From NCBI GenBank assembly GCA_963930775.1, contig OZ005696.1:2170001-2234000 (forward strand): 64,000 bases of DNA, given 5' to 3'. Under the pieces are notes generated by a model that was not told the origin of the DNA, ran no database searches, and saw nothing but the letters and a program-made list of their open reading frames with translations. Positions 33,530 through 45,552 of this stretch are shown piece by piece (position 1 is the stretch's first letter; the number at the start of each line of letters is the position of its first letter). Position numbers and translations under genes: made by a program. Source of the DNA: Cliona cf. orientalis (lineage: Eukaryota; Porifera; Demospongiae; Clionaida; Clionaidae).

Positions 33530-35389
33530 ATGGCATTCTTAAGAGTTCTGATTACAAGTATTGTAGTGTTCTCAAACTTAGCACTCAGTTCTGAAATCAT
33601 GAGTTATCTCGAGCGGTATTCTGATGGTAATATCAGCCATGACCATGGAGTCGATAATCCAATGTCCTCATGCCCACCTTGGAGGTATCGTAAGCACAAT
33701 GGATCTGAATGTGTGTGTGGACATGGAATCCACGGCATTGTCGAATGTTCAAATAATAGTTCAACTGTTTTGCTCCTATCCTGTCACTGTATGTCCTACA
33801 GTGACAATGGTGATGGTGTAGTGATGGGAGCTTGCCCGTTCCTCTGTACAAACTACTTTTATACAAAAGTTTATGCTGATACAAACTTGAGTAACCTGTG
33901 TGATAGAGATATCCATCAGAATAGGCAAGGTCTGATGTGTGGGAAGTGTAAAGACAATCACTCACCCTCACCATATTCCTATCAACTAAAGTGTGCTCAT
34001 TGCTCACACTACAAGTACAACTGGCTTAAATATCTTGCGGTGGCTTATGCTCCATTAACTGTGTTCTCTTTCGTGGTTATCATTTTCAGAGTCAATGCTC
34101 TCTCAGCTTCAATGAATGCCTTCATCTTTTTCTGCCAAATACTATCCTGTCCAGCAGTAATGAGTCTTATAAGTACATTTGTATACTTCTCTGATGAGCA
34201 CCCTGTTGAACGTGATATCAATATTTTGCGTATAATACAATTCATGACCACTCTTAATGGCATATGGAACTTAGATTTTTTTCGCATGATTTATAAACCC
34301 TTTTGCCTTAGCCCAAACTTGTCAATAATCCAAATTATGTGTCTTGAATACGCTGTAGCTGTGTACCCATTACTATTGATCTTAGTGATTTACATGGTTT
34401 TTAAACTATACGAGCGATTTGATGTTGTTCAGTTATATTTTAAGCCACTGGTATGGCTGAGTGCACGGTTCAACCATCAGTGGAAAGCCTCTAACTCCCT
34501 TATTGAAGCTTTTGCTACCTTCATTTTGCTATGTTATGTGAAAATCATCAACACATCCTTTGATATCCTCATGCCAGTTCAAGTTCGTAATGTTACTGGT
34601 CAGATTGTTGGATTGTACACATACTACAATGGCTCACTGGAATACTTTGGACATGATCACCTTCCATACGCTGTGCTAGCCATTTTTATGTTCATTGCCT
34701 TTAATCTTGTACCATTTTTATTGCTTTGTCTCTATCCCTGTCGATGCTTTCAGTCCTGTCTTAACTGCTGTCGACTCAACAGTCAGGTGCTGCGTACCTT
34801 CATGGACGCTTTTCAAGGCTGCTACAAGTTTGAGCCCTACGATTGTCGATACTGGGCTGCCTTTTATCTGTTTATGAGGATAGTGGCACTCGCCATATTT
34901 GCTGCAACACAAAGTGGTTATTTTGTGGTGGTGGGTGGAATCACGCTAATTCCTGTGATTATCCTTTTTGCTGTCATCAGACCATACCGTGAAACATTAT
35001 ATAACGTGGTGGACATAGTTCTCCTCTTGGCGTTTGTTCAGGTATTCTTTTCAGCTGCTGGAATTTCACTTTGTACATTTAATCGAAGATTTCAAGGCTT
35101 TGTAACCCTAATGCTGGGAATTGGCCTAGTCATGCCCATTTTGTATATCACTACTCTGGGTATGTATAAAATACTACCCAGATCCTGGATCGTCTACATA
35201 AAGAAGTGTGCACTGCGTCTACCATGCACTAACAGAGCCTGTCTTCACATGGAAGAGGATATTGAGGACCCTTTGATCTCACACCTGGAAGAAAGTACAA
35301 GTATAGATTTTGAACGCACACATTTACTTCATCGAGATGTGCCACGTTACAATGGTCTGCTAAACGACTACACAGGTAGTGTACAGTAA
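33530..35389 (+). CDS. R6: intact Cys-rich multipass orphan membrane protein (group C)
   Basis: 619 residues, one exon. Signal peptide at about 4-22 (LRVLITSIVVFSNLALS). Ectodomain with CPPWRYRKHNGSECVCG, CHCMSYSDNGDGVVMGACPF, RQGLMCGKCKDNHSPSPYSY, then CAHCSHYKYNWLKY. About nine hydrophobic passes, WNLDFFRMIYKPF, LYPCRCFQSC, DAFQGCYKFEPYDCRYW and RPYRETLYN. A cytosolic tail of about 65 residues, longer than in R1 or R5, has CTNRACLHMEEDIEDPLISHL. The residue run from CMSYSDNG to NALSASMNA is nearly shared with group D. Function unknown. Confidence 0.86.
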   Translation: MAFLRVLITSIVVFSNLALSSEIMSYLERYSDGNISHDHGVDNPMSSCPPWRYRKHNGSECVCGHGIHGIVECSNNSSTVLLLSCHCMSYSDNGDGVVMGACPFLCTNYFYTKVYADTNLSNLCDRDIHQNRQGLMCGKCKDNHSPSPYSYQLKCAHCSHYKYNWLKYLAVAYAPLTVFSFVVIIFRVNALSASMNAFIFFCQILSCPAVMSLISTFVYFSDEHPVERDINILRIIQFMTTLNGIWNLDFFRMIYKPFCLSPNLSIIQIMCLEYAVAVYPLLLILVIYMVFKLYERFDVVQLYFKPLVWLSARFNHQWKASNSLIEAFATFILLCYVKIINTSFDILMPVQVRNVTGQIVGLYTYYNGSLEYFGHDHLPYAVLAIFMFIAFNLVPFLLLCLYPCRCFQSCLNCCRLNSQVLRTFMDAFQGCYKFEPYDCRYWAAFYLFMRIVALAIFAATQSGYFVVVGGITLIPVIILFAVIRPYRETLYNVVDIVLLLAFVQVFFSAAGISLCTFNRRFQGFVTLMLGIGLVMPILYITTLGMYKILPRSWIVYIKKCALRLPCTNRACLHMEEDIEDPLISHLEESTSIDFERTHLLHRDVPRYNGLLNDYTGSVQ

Positions 35390-36180
35390 CAGTTACAAGT
35401 ATAATATGTGAAACTATTATATCCTGAAAGTAAACAGGTTTTAGACTACACATATTATAATTTAAAACAGTTACACTGATAAGTTTTGTACACAGTAGAT
35501 AAAGACCATTATCATTATGGTTCTCTTCATTGTTTTCCTTTGTAACCAGCAAAAACAATCGTGAGCACATGTCACAACATTATACCATTATATATACAAT
35601 AGCCAAACGGATATTGTTTTTACCAATCCTTTACTCTTAGACTACTTGTACCAAGACACGGAGCTACACATAGTTTTTGGTAAACAAGTCCATGCAGTAA
35701 ATTAAATGTATGCGTTACGTAACAGAATATCTCAAGGTAATTCCAATATGATATGATATATTATTAGCAAAGTCAATTGATGCATATATTATGCCCATCA
35801 CAGCAAAAACATGGTAAAAATAATATTGCACTGACATGCAGCCAGTTTGTGTTCATGATGTCAAAAGTATGACTATTACGCATTATGAAAGTATAACATC
35901 ACGATTGCTTTGCATTGATCCATATAAGGGCAGTGCCTATAGGTGTTTCTGAACTGCTGTGCCATGCATATTATACTCCTAGCACACAGTACAGCTAATG
36001 ATTATGTGTAGCTACATAATATAGCGGGACAATCGTACACAAAATTGACCAGTCTTCAAAAGTTTCACGGATGCTCACGATCATACCCATTATTATATAC
36101 ACTGTACAATTTTGCTTGTTTTGCAGGCCTAATTTTCAGCTGCTATCCACAACACCAGTGAAAAGTAGACCCCTCAAACA
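35390..36180. other. 3' flank of R6
   Basis: Noncoding. The first 200 bp (acacaggtagtg...cattgttttc) recur after R11 (56790-56960) and in a relic at 45553-45800, so it is part of the group C duplication unit. The rest shows nothing certain. Confidence 0.6.
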
Positions 36181-36282
36181 TTTTCCACTCTAATATGAAG
36201 TACTATCACTGGACCAAAACTAAGATTTCCTTATGTTGTGCTTACTAAAGTATGATCTTTCCTACACTTGTTTGTCAGAGGA

Positions 36283-36340
36283 TAGGGCAGATATTTTGTA
36301 AACTAAATGAAATAATATAGAAAATTTTGCCCTATCCTAC
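36283..36340. repeat. 58-bp inverted-repeat mini element, copy 1
   Basis: Begins ggatagggca and ends tgccctatcc. An inverted copy sits at 42903-42961, sharing the aaaattttgccctatcc end and an aaatgaaat core. Confidence 0.75.
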
Positions 36341-36377
36341 GCGTTTCCTATAATACGTATGAAATCCATATTATGAT

Positions 36378-36545
36378 GTTTATGCATGCATAAACTATAG
36401 TTAATAACATCAGGCCGACGTAAAGAGCATGTTTGCCCATGACGTATGGCGCATGCGCATACGTCACACTAGTATACAATTATTCTAAATAAAGCACACT
36501 TTAACTGCGCAACAACTCCTGCAAGCAAGAAGAACATCGCAGTGG
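36378..36545. promoter_or_regulatory. Promoter-like palindromic end segment of the large repeat
   Basis: Starts with an 18-bp perfect palindrome gtttatgcatgcataaac (36378-36395). At 36440-36466 there is a near-perfect palindrome made of two TGACGTA (CRE/ATF-like) half sites around GCGCATGCGC (an NRF1-like core), followed by an aataaag stretch. The same segment recurs inverted at 62620-62787 with the palindromes kept. A promoter or LTR-like role is inferred from the site motifs. Confidence 0.45.
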
Positions 36546-36680
36546 AAAAATCTTTGAATCGCCTTGCCACTGAACAGTTACGAACGGCCAACGCCATGAC
36601 TAGAGCCTAATAAGACAAGCTACCGCCATGGTCAATGTAGGAGATGATCCTTCCTTAAATTATAATCCACTGATGTTTAA

Positions 36681-38935
36681 GGTAGCATTAAAGTGCGTGG
36701 GCGTGAGGTGGGGGATATGACACCTAAACCACATCAAAGTCATTAGTGAGGTGCATGTTGTGTAACCACGCCCTTTTAATTGCACAGGTCTCAGGGGTGT
36801 GGCTGCTAGAGCCGGAAGTGTTCATTTAATATCCTCCATGGACCGGAAGCCGAGCCGGAAGGGAGGGGCCAGGCCACGCCCAAAACAGCCCCACCCTGTT
36901 CCCCAAGGACCACCATTCTCAATCAAGTGCCTACTAACCACCGGATGTCCACCGGAAGCCCACAATCAATCCTAATTAAAACACACAGCTTCCTCAAGGC
37001 CAAAACACACACAAACACTTGGAGGCCGTTCTGCCACACCGCCCACACAAGAGCTCACCTCATTTCCTGTGTGGGCGGAGTAACAACACGTCATCGCAAC
37101 CACATCCGCTTCAAACCATCGTCAGCTTCCGTCCAGCCGTACGGTCCCCTCCATCGCACCGGCGTACAGTGCCTCATTAACAGACATGGCCTCACCTTTG
37201 ACCTCCTGCCACGCCCCCAAAGCCTCCTCGCGGGGTTCAAAGGTCACCACCGCTTCCGGGACACGCCCACCTATCGCCGAGGCCAAGTCCCAGGCGCCGA
37301 TATCCAAGCACTGGCCCGTGAAGCCACGCCCAATCGGAAGCAATAAAACCTGCATTAACGCACACGCACACACTCCACACAGTGCCAGGAACACGCCCAC
37401 ATGCTTAATTAGGCCTAATAAGGCTTTTTTTTTTTTTTTTTTTTTTTCAAGGAGACCAGAACACTAAGCAGAAAAAAAAATTGTCCAAAACCACCACACA
37501 GTTGAGCTGGATGCTTAGTAGAGCCATACAATGCAAGCAGGCACCCTATACTCCAATTTTGACCAAAGTCGGTAAAGGTCGTCACGCTTGTGTGCGCGTG
37601 CCTAACGGGGATTCCCCGTTTTTCACGTAGCGCGTGGGCGGAAAACATTGCAAACGCATGGCTTCCCTATACAAACATATGGGAAAACTTCAAAGGGCCG
37701 TAACTTCAATTCAAAGGCGTGAATCAAAATTCTTTCAGGTCAAATCTCTAGTTTCGATCCATTCTGCGCGCTCATGTAAAAATTATGTCCCCAAGTACTC
37801 CCAACCCCCCCATGAATTAGATTATTTATTTAATTATTTAAATTCTTTTTTTTCAAGGCGACCAGAACACTAAGCAGAAAAAAAATTGTCCAAAACCACC
37901 ACATAGTTGATCTGGATGCTTAGTAGAGCCATACAATGCAATCAGGCACCCTATACTCCAATTTTGACCAAAGTAGGTAAAGGTCGTCACTTTTGTGTGC
38001 GCGCGCCTAACGGGGATTCCCCGTTTTTCACGTAGCGCGTGGGCGGAAAACATTGCAAACGCATGGCTTCCCTATACAAACATATGGGAAAACTTTAAAG
38101 GGCCGTAACTTCATTTCTAAGGCGTGAATCAAAATTCTTTCAGGTCAAATCTCTAGTTTCGACCCATTCTGCGTGCCCATGTAAAAATTATGTCCCCAAG
38201 TACTCCCAAACCCCCCATGAATTACATTATTTAAATTTGCTTTTTTTTTCTACTTAGTGTATAACAAGGAGACCAGAACACTAAGCAGAAAAAAATTTGT
38301 CCAAAACCACCACATAGTTGAGCTGGATGCTCAGTAGAGCCATACAAGGCAAGCAGGCAGCCTATACATTGATTTTGACCAAAGTGGGTAATGGTCGTCA
38401 CATTCATGTGCGCGCGTGGCCCCGCCCCTCACGTAGCGCGTGGGTGGAAAACATTGCAAATGCATGGCTTCCTATACAAACATATGGGGATACTTCAAAG
38501 GGCCGTAACTTTAATTCTAAGGCGTGAATTAAAATTCTTTCAGGTCAAATCTCTAGTTTGGACCCATTCTGCGTGCCCATATAAAAATTATCCCCCAAAG
38601 TACTCCCAAATCCTCCATGAATTACATTATTTAAATTTACTTTTTTTTTCTACTTAGTGTTTAATTTCTACTTAGTAAAGTATTTAGTATTTAATAAGTC
38701 GTTGCGGTTAATAGTTAAGAAAGAATGCTTTGATCTTGCTTTGAAGTGGGCAATTACCGGTGTTTTCTTCAGGGGCCACTTCCGGTCGCTAATTACACGC
38801 GCATAATCATCCCTGGCCGATTCTAGACACGCCCACCTTCGACCAAAAGTATGGCCTCTTCGGCCACGCCCCTTCACGATTCGCTAATTGAATTAGCCAA
38901 TCCTGACGCTCACGCCCACGCACTTTAATGCTACC
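36681..38935. mobile_element. Larger TTAA element with internal repeat array
   Basis: Homologue of the element in R2. Terminal inverted repeats of 27 bp are identical to each other (GGTAGCATTAAAGTGCGTGG start), and TTAA flanks are at 36677-36680 and 38936-38939. The outer parts (36681-37430 and 38690-38935) match the R2 element closely. The centre is expanded at the poly(T) by three copies of a 400-bp repeat, giving 2255 bp. No transposase. Confidence 0.88.
37447..38665. repeat. Three tandem units of a 400-bp CACTAAG repeat
   Basis: Units start near 37447, 37855 and 38267 with caagg(a/c)gaccagaacactaagcag and end in poly(T) or ttctacttagtgt. Each has inverted-repeat-like ends (cactaagcagaaaa against ttttctacttagtg). 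They contain gctggatgct, ccgtttttcacgtagcgcg and the caaacatatggg segment. One more copy is at 20985-21415 in inverse orientation. Confidence 0.82.
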
Positions 38936-38939
38936 TTAA

Positions 38940-40860
38940 CACCCGCCCAGACACCCTGCCAGTAATGAGAAATTCTCCAATGGCTTGTCACGACCCGTTT
39001 CAGCGGAGATCCTGAAGGGCCCTTTCACAGCGCAGTGCACGACTTGAGGTGACCATGCAGTCACAGCCACGTTTGCTGAACCGGATTAAAACACGACAAT
39101 GCGGTAGTGTTACACACACTACAACATCACCAAAATTCAACCGGTACCTTTCTGTTCCTCAAATGGTCCGTAAGTTAATCATTAGAGTTCATTAACTTGT
39201 GATGTCCGCTGGCGGCATGCATGGCCATGACAGATACTTTTAGATTGAAATTCAAAGCAGTGGCTAAACTGTAGACCTGAATATATATGCCACATTTTTT
39301 TGTACTTACAGCCTGGCCAGCACCAGGCACGTACATATCTTTAGGCAGCATGCACTACTTAGACTCAGTGCCTCGGGTTCACATGCGGGACGCCATCTAT
39401 TTTTAGTACTCCCAGCATCTACAGTCCCGGTTCCACAAGGAATTTAATTCCACTTCCGCTGCCTGTTTATAGCTACTCCTCATGGCCATGTAGCCCGTTG
39501 TCCTACAGAATTCCCAGTCACCAATTACCATCTGGTCAAACAGACCCGATTGCAGTACTACACAATAGGACATGCAAAACCTTCAATCAGAGGGTTCATA
39601 TTACTCTGTAATATCAAATGCCCACATGTCCACTTTGTAAGGGACAACTATTCTGAGTCTGCAAGACTTTTAGACTATCATGTCCTTGTATTTCACGACA
39701 TCAGGAGGTCATGGGTGTACATCAACCTCATGTTGAAATAGCCAATCAAGCAGAGGCTTTGACCTCCAACCACGAAGGTTCTCAATTGTGTAGAAATATG
39801 GAGTATTCCCTAACATGTATTGTTTCGAGCCAAACAATCTTGTGTCACCCATGATCCCCCCACTTCCTAGCATGCAAATCACAGTATGCACACTGGGTTC
39901 AGGGGCTAAATACGACACATTTAGACAAATGCTGTCCACTTTACCTCGATTCGACTTATATATTCACATGTAACATCACTGCACACATATGCAGTGATTT
40001 ATTCCATTTACCATGGTCACATGGGCTGCAGTCCACAGTATTTTGCACAACATCGTGCTCCATTTTAATATGGTCACATTATGATCTGCTCTGCAGAATT
40101 ATATTCCTTTACATATGCAGCGACCTGCTCCAATTAATGTAATCACACTCTGTTATCCAATCTATCCAACATCATTGCACATATGCAATAATGTGCCCCA
40201 ATGCAACGTGGTCATACATGCTGAAGTTGATTTTATGTTAAATCGGCCTTCAAGACATGTCTAGATCTGTTGTATTATCTGTTAACACATTTGCTTATAT
40301 AGGTTCTCGTCAGCATCATCCCATGCGCACAAAATAATCAGAACCCCCATAAATACAAATGTCTGACAAGGATTCAGAATTAAGCAGACAGCGTTACTCA
40401 AAAATTACACTGAGCAGTCCCATTCCTATAACAGTAAGATGACTCTATGACAGACCCTTTCCTACCTAGCTACCAAGCTACAACAGCACCAGACTACTTG
40501 TAAGCATCTCACTCTCACCAGCTAGCACTGGTTCATTATACACTCCCATACCTCTAGGGAGCCCAAAACTAATAGATCTGTCAACACAGACCAGACATGA
40601 TTGTCCGATGATGTACCCATCAGTACTAACTGAGTTTTAATAGGTTGTTTAAAATGTCAACAACATGTACACAGGTTTCATCAAACAGTCTTTCATACTA
40701 CCTGTCCCATGTAATCAGGCATGGACCTATGTATTTCTGGTTAGAAGACGGTACATATACAACTATAGGGGAAAACAGCAGTACTGATATGTAACAATAC
40801 GTTAACTCTGCTGCTAACATATGATGTAAAGTTGTAAACCACACTAAATCATGCATTGCT
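38940..40860. other. Interior of the large repeat, no gene recognised
   Basis: No frame resembles a known protein. GC content is somewhat higher than in the receptor spacers and repeated gcacatatgcagtga-like phrases occur at about 39975-40200, an eroded repeat of about 70-90 bp. Confidence 0.45.
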
Positions 40861-42180
40861 ATAGCTCCTCAGCTGTCATAACCCCCAGCTGCTATATAGT
40901 CCACTTATTGACACTGTTAGTGTAATTTAACTTGCCACTAGCATAAACTTTAGCAGTCTTATTGCTCTGTGATGCTGCTACAGCGTATCTGCACTCTACC
41001 ACTGGTATGGGTACCATGGCTCTCACTACTTCCTCTGCTATGCCACTACATTGTACATACAGCATACGTGCACTCCGCTACTGGCATTGACCTCGGCACA
41101 GCCAGATCCCACTAACTGGTTTGTCATGCTGGTACAATGTATGCGCACCCTGCCACTGGCATCAATTTCAGCAGTCATATAGTTCACAAACCACTCTACT
41201 ATGCTGCTCTATGCACGTTAATTCTGCCACTGGCACAATCCCTGGAAGCCTTGACTCATAAATACAACAATTTATAAGCTGCCGCTGGCATAAACTGTTG
41301 CAATCATAACTCATTAATAGCATTGCTAAATCATTACAGTGTACACTTCTCTAACTCTGATGCCGGCATAAACCTCATCAGCCTTAATTCACTAATTACA
41401 CTGCTGCACAGCTTCATGCATCTAACCCTGCCGCTGGCATAGACCTCAGCAGTCGTAGCTCTTTAAACACACTGCTGTCTTGCTCCAGTATACCCTTTCA
41501 ATTCCGCTAAAAAGAAAGATGTTAGTAGCCACAGTCCAACTAACTGCTCGGTTACACTACTACAGTGTACAGGCGTGTACATGCACTCCGCCACTGGTAA
41601 TAGCCTCATAGCCCGCTAATTGCTCTACTATGCTGCTACAGGGTACGTGCACTCGCCTACTGACATTGACCTCAGCAGCCATAGCCCTCTAGATGCCCTT
41701 CTACGCTGCTACAGTACACGTTCACCCTGCCTCTGGCATTGACCTTGGCAGCCATAGCCCACAAATTGCTCTGCTACGCTGCTACAGTGCACGTACACCC
41801 TGCCTCTGGCATTGATCTAAGCCATAGCCCACAAGTTTACTCCACAAGTTGCTCGGCTACACGGCTACAGTGTATCTGCACTCTGCCACTGGCATTGACC
41901 TCAGCAGCCATAACCCACGATGAGCTCTTCTACACTGCTACACGGTATGCCCACTCTGCCGCTGGCATTAACCTCACTTACAATCCATTTCAGTGCACTT
42001 TACCTCAGTTAGGTCAATCTGAGCATTCACTACACCGACACAATACACTACGTAAATTTTACAGTCTGTATAAACCTCAGCAGCCCAGTATCTACTACAA
42101 CACTGTACTGCTACATCGTACTTAAATTCTGCCGCTGGCATCAACTTCAGACATTAGCAACCACCTCTTACAAAATACAC
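40860..42180. repeat. Degenerate 73-bp minisatellite
   Basis: Repeating phrase ctgcc(a/g/t)ctggcat(t/a)gacct, cagcagccatagccca and ctgctacgctgctacagt. Clear spacing of 73 bp between units at 41727, 41800 and (with a small gap) 41883 and 41956. Units become less alike towards 40860. An inverse copy of the array ends the window (63480-64000). Confidence 0.8.
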
Positions 42181-42199
42181 TACTATAAATCATTACCAC

Positions 42200-42843
42200 A
42201 ATAGCCATAGGCTGTGGTCTTGCCTCACAGACTTGCCCATGTCAGGTGATTAAATGCAGCATATCTGGCATACATGTCAGCATCACCTACCTCATTGCAC
42301 CTAGCAGGCAAGGCAATATCACATGGACAATATCTGGTATCTACCGGGCACTAATTTGGGGGGAATTAATTGGTGGCTGAATGTCACACGTAACTTATCG
42401 GTCACACCAGCAATATCTTTGTTTCTAACGCTGGATGTCACTGTCCTAGTTCCAGTTGGTACTCAACTTCACGGTCGGGACTCCCACGCTGGCCTTAGCT
42501 GCCAGTTGGCACCTGACTCAGGTTGGGACTCCCACGCTGGTACTAGCCTACTCACCAGTTGGTACCTGGCCTCGATGGCTGGACTCCCACGCTGGTACTC
42601 AAACACAGTGACCTTGACCTTACAGTCATACAGTCAAGTTACCCAGCTGCCATCAATGACCCAGGTTACGCCCAAATTAATCCTACCTCGCATTGCTTAA
42701 TAACTAATAGACATGTATTGTGCTTACTAGATCAAATGTTCCGATATTATAATGTGCTTGGTACAAGTACTTACACAAAGATCAATCACACAAGTTTAAT
42801 CAGTAAGTTCATTATACTCGTGGAGACGGCATGTAATAGCTAT
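42200..42843. repeat. 3' end segment of the large repeat
   Basis: Recurs on the minus strand at 62793-63470 and, truncated, at 62016-62510. Contains several gggactcccacgctgg and ccagttggtac units (a short direct repeat of about 55 bp). Ends ggcatgtaatagctatta. Confidence 0.8.
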
Positions 42844-42902
42844 TAATTCATCTATAGTAGCGATATGGTTCAGTTTTCATGCATGTAGGATCCGGAAATG
42901 TG

Positions 42903-42961
42903 TAGGATAGGGCAAAATTTTCTACACATTTCATTTGTTTTATAAAAACTCTGCCCTATCC
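42903..42961. repeat. 58-bp inverted-repeat mini element, copy 2
   Basis: Inverted relative to 36283-36340; same ggatagggca / tgccctatcc ends. Confidence 0.75.
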
Positions 42962-43180
42962 TCTACCAAACATGATGTATCGAAAAGCTCAAGTTTTGGT
43001 AAGCAGGACATAAAGGAAATCTTACTTTTGGTCCAGTGCTGTTCATGGAGATCAATAAGCATCAGGGCAGTGCAAAAACAGGAAGATAGTACCATACTCT
43101 CTGTATATATGAAGCCAATGATATAGGTATAAGCAATTTGTTACTTTGAGGATAAGGTGCTTGGATATGCAGTGAGTGTG

Positions 43181-44921
43181 ATGGCAGTGTTCAGGATAGC
43201 TGTAGCTCTAGTACTAATTCACCACTTAGCTGTGGCCAGACGTTCAACCTCAATTTTTCAAAAGCAACTACATGTAGTAGCAAATTTAAACAGTACCAAT
43301 CATGATCCAGGGCTTAAATCTAGTTATAAATATCCGACATGCCCGCTGTGGAAGTATCATAAGTACCACAACTCCAGTTGTGTATGTGGATCTGAGATAG
43401 ACAATGTCGTTACTTGCAGAGATAATCAGTCAACAATTTCCATCGTATCATGCTACTGTATGTCCTACAGTGACAATAGTGATGGCGTAGTGTTGGGAGC
43501 TTGCCCATTCCTCTGCGGAAACTACTTTTACATGCATATTGATAGTGACACCAATTTGAGTACTCTGTGTGATCGAGATATCCGTCAGAACAGGCAAGGA
43601 CAGATGTGTGGGAAGTGTAAAGACAATCACTCACCCTCACCATATTCCTATCAACTAAAATGTGCTAATTGCTCACACTACAAGTACAACTGGCTTAAAT
43701 ATCTTGCGATGGCTTATGCTCCATTAACAGTATTCTTTTTCGTGGTTATCATTTTCAGATTTAATGCTCTCTCAGCTTCAATGAATGCCATTATCTTCTT
43801 CTCTCAACTTGCTTCTTCTCCAGCAGTAGTGAACATGATAAGCACATTTGCATACTTTTCTAACGAAGACCCAGTTGATCACGACATTAATCTTATGAGT
43901 TTTTATTGATATTTTGGCTACTCCCTTCAGCATTTGGAATTTAGACTTTTTTCGCATGTTGTACAAGCCCTACTGCCTTCATCCAAATTTATCGATAATT
44001 CAGACAATGTGCCTTGATTATGCTATAGCTATGTATCCCCTACTCTTGATTTTTTTAACATACATACTCTTTAAGTTTTATGAAAGATTTAAAGTGGCTA
44101 GGATCTTCTTTGAACCAGTTGTATGGCTATTTACATGTGTTAATTATCGATGGAATGCTTCTACCTCTCTTATTGAAGCATTTGCAACTTTTATTTTACT
44201 GTCATATGTAAAGGTGATCAACACGTCATTTGACATTCTCATGCCGACACAGTTTTATAATGTCAGTGGACAAGTTGTTGGACTGTACGTGTACTACAAT
44301 GGCTCACAGGAGTACTTTGGGCGTGACCACCTTCCTTATGCAGTGTTAGCCATCTTCATGTTCACCACATTTAACCTAATGCCTCTTTTATTGCTTTGTC
44401 TCTATCCCTGTCGATGCTTTCAGTCCCATCTTAACTGCTGTCGACTCAACAGTCAGGTGCTGCGTACTTTCATGGATGCCTTTCAAGGCTGCTACAAGTT
44501 TGAGCCCTACGACTGTCGATACTGGGCTGCCTTTTACTTATTCTTGAGAATTGCTGTTCTTGCTACTTTTACATATACAAAAGGTAACTTCTTTGTAGTT
44601 GTGTGTGGAACACTTTTTATCCCGGCAGTAGTTTTGACAGCCGTCGTTAGACCTTACAGAGAGTCAGTATATAATGTCATTGATCTAGTTATCTTTTTAG
44701 CATTCATTCAAATATGCTTTTCAGGTACTGGCATTGCACTTGTTTTACCTGGTCAAAGCTTCTTATTCGCGGCTACCATGCTTGGTATTGGCATTATCAT
44801 CCCTTTTATGTACATCATACTACTTGCATTATATAAACTTTTGCCCAACTTCTGTATCATTCGCATAAAGGATCTTGCATTGCATCTCCACCAGTCAAGT
44901 TTACAAAGGAGAGACGCGTAA
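43181..44921 (+). pseudogene. R7: group D receptor, one frameshift
   Basis: First of four tandem group D copies. ATG at 43181 (MAVFRIAVALVLIHHLAVA signal peptide). Ectodomain with CPLWKYHKYHNSSCVCG, CYCMSYSDNSDGVVLGACPF, DNHSPSPYSYQLKC. A one-base gain in a T run near 43898 (R9 reads gagtgtagctgatg) makes a stop at 43907-43909. The other 335 codons (43914-44921) are open in the next frame through WNLDFFRM, LYPCRCFQSH (C to H change) and RPYRESVYN. Truncation falls after the second membrane pass. Confidence 0.85.
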
Positions 44922-45552
44922 TCTGCTTAGATTATATGGAACATGAGCTTCTACTGCATTTTATTTACATTGAACACATCACTAATGGAATCGCTAACCA
45001 GAAATATTCATTGTCTACAGTAGGATTTAGTACATATTAATTTTGTCAATAGAATTTAGAAGCAATTTTGAACATTATGATGTATGCATTTACAATGTTG
45101 AGAACTGTGGTGTACTTGAAGCCAAGATAATCATAATTATTATGCAAGTCTCACATGCAACTGATTTCATACTCAAAGAGGGAGAAAGGGTGTACTACGT
45201 TATGTCCATTAGTCATGTTTTTTGTAAGTTGTGCACCTAACCACATCTGCGCATGCCATATGGGCTCCAGCTGTTGGTGCTGTGTTGTTTGTAGCTAAGA
45301 ATTGGTATACAGTTTACTCTGAAACATTTTGCCACTAGTGTTAGCAATGAAATTGAACTGTCCAGTTGTGGCTATAACAGGCCATTGAAGGTTCACCAGA
45401 CTCTTTCTCCTTTGTAATTGGGTCATATCAATTCACAATAGCTATGTATACTGTAATACATGTAGATGTATGCATGTAATCAGTAATGATATCTAGTCTC
45501 TCTTATCATACCCAACACAGCTATAGTTCACACAGATTACGCTGCACCCAAT
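44922..45552. repeat. Shared 3' flank of group D copies
   Basis: Homologous to 47653-48320 (after R8) and 50484-51170 (after R9): tggaacatgagctt, gaacacatcact, gaagccaagataa, tctgaaacattttgccac. It defines the tandem unit of about 2.7-3.2 kb. Noncoding. Confidence 0.75.

Larger units (their letters stand above)
36181..43050. mobile_element. Large noncoding repeat bounded by inverted flanks
   Basis: Sequence at 36181-36345 and 42900-43050 is inverted relative to each other: ggtccagtg, ggaaatcttasttttggt and ggatagggca blocks in mirror order. Inside lies a unit from about 36378 to 42843 whose two ends recur on the minus strand at 62020-64000. Without the nested 2.25-kb TTAA element the unit is about 4.2 kb. 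No gag, pol, transposase or helicase frame is visible, so the element is non-autonomous or of unknown type. Confidence 0.55.

Noticed and set aside
41739-42125. 128-codon open frame in the minisatellite
   Set aside because: It translates the repeat unit itself (HPASGID, CSATRLQC) and is not kept in frame across units.
40860-42180. CRISPR-like array
   Set aside because: Units are degenerate, about 73 bp and contiguous, with no constant repeat and unique spacer alternation, in what looks like animal DNA.
42323-42846. Open frames in the 3' segment of the large repeat, also at 62020-63326
   Set aside because: They recur only because the DNA recurs. Frames differ between copies, are short and have no domain or start context.
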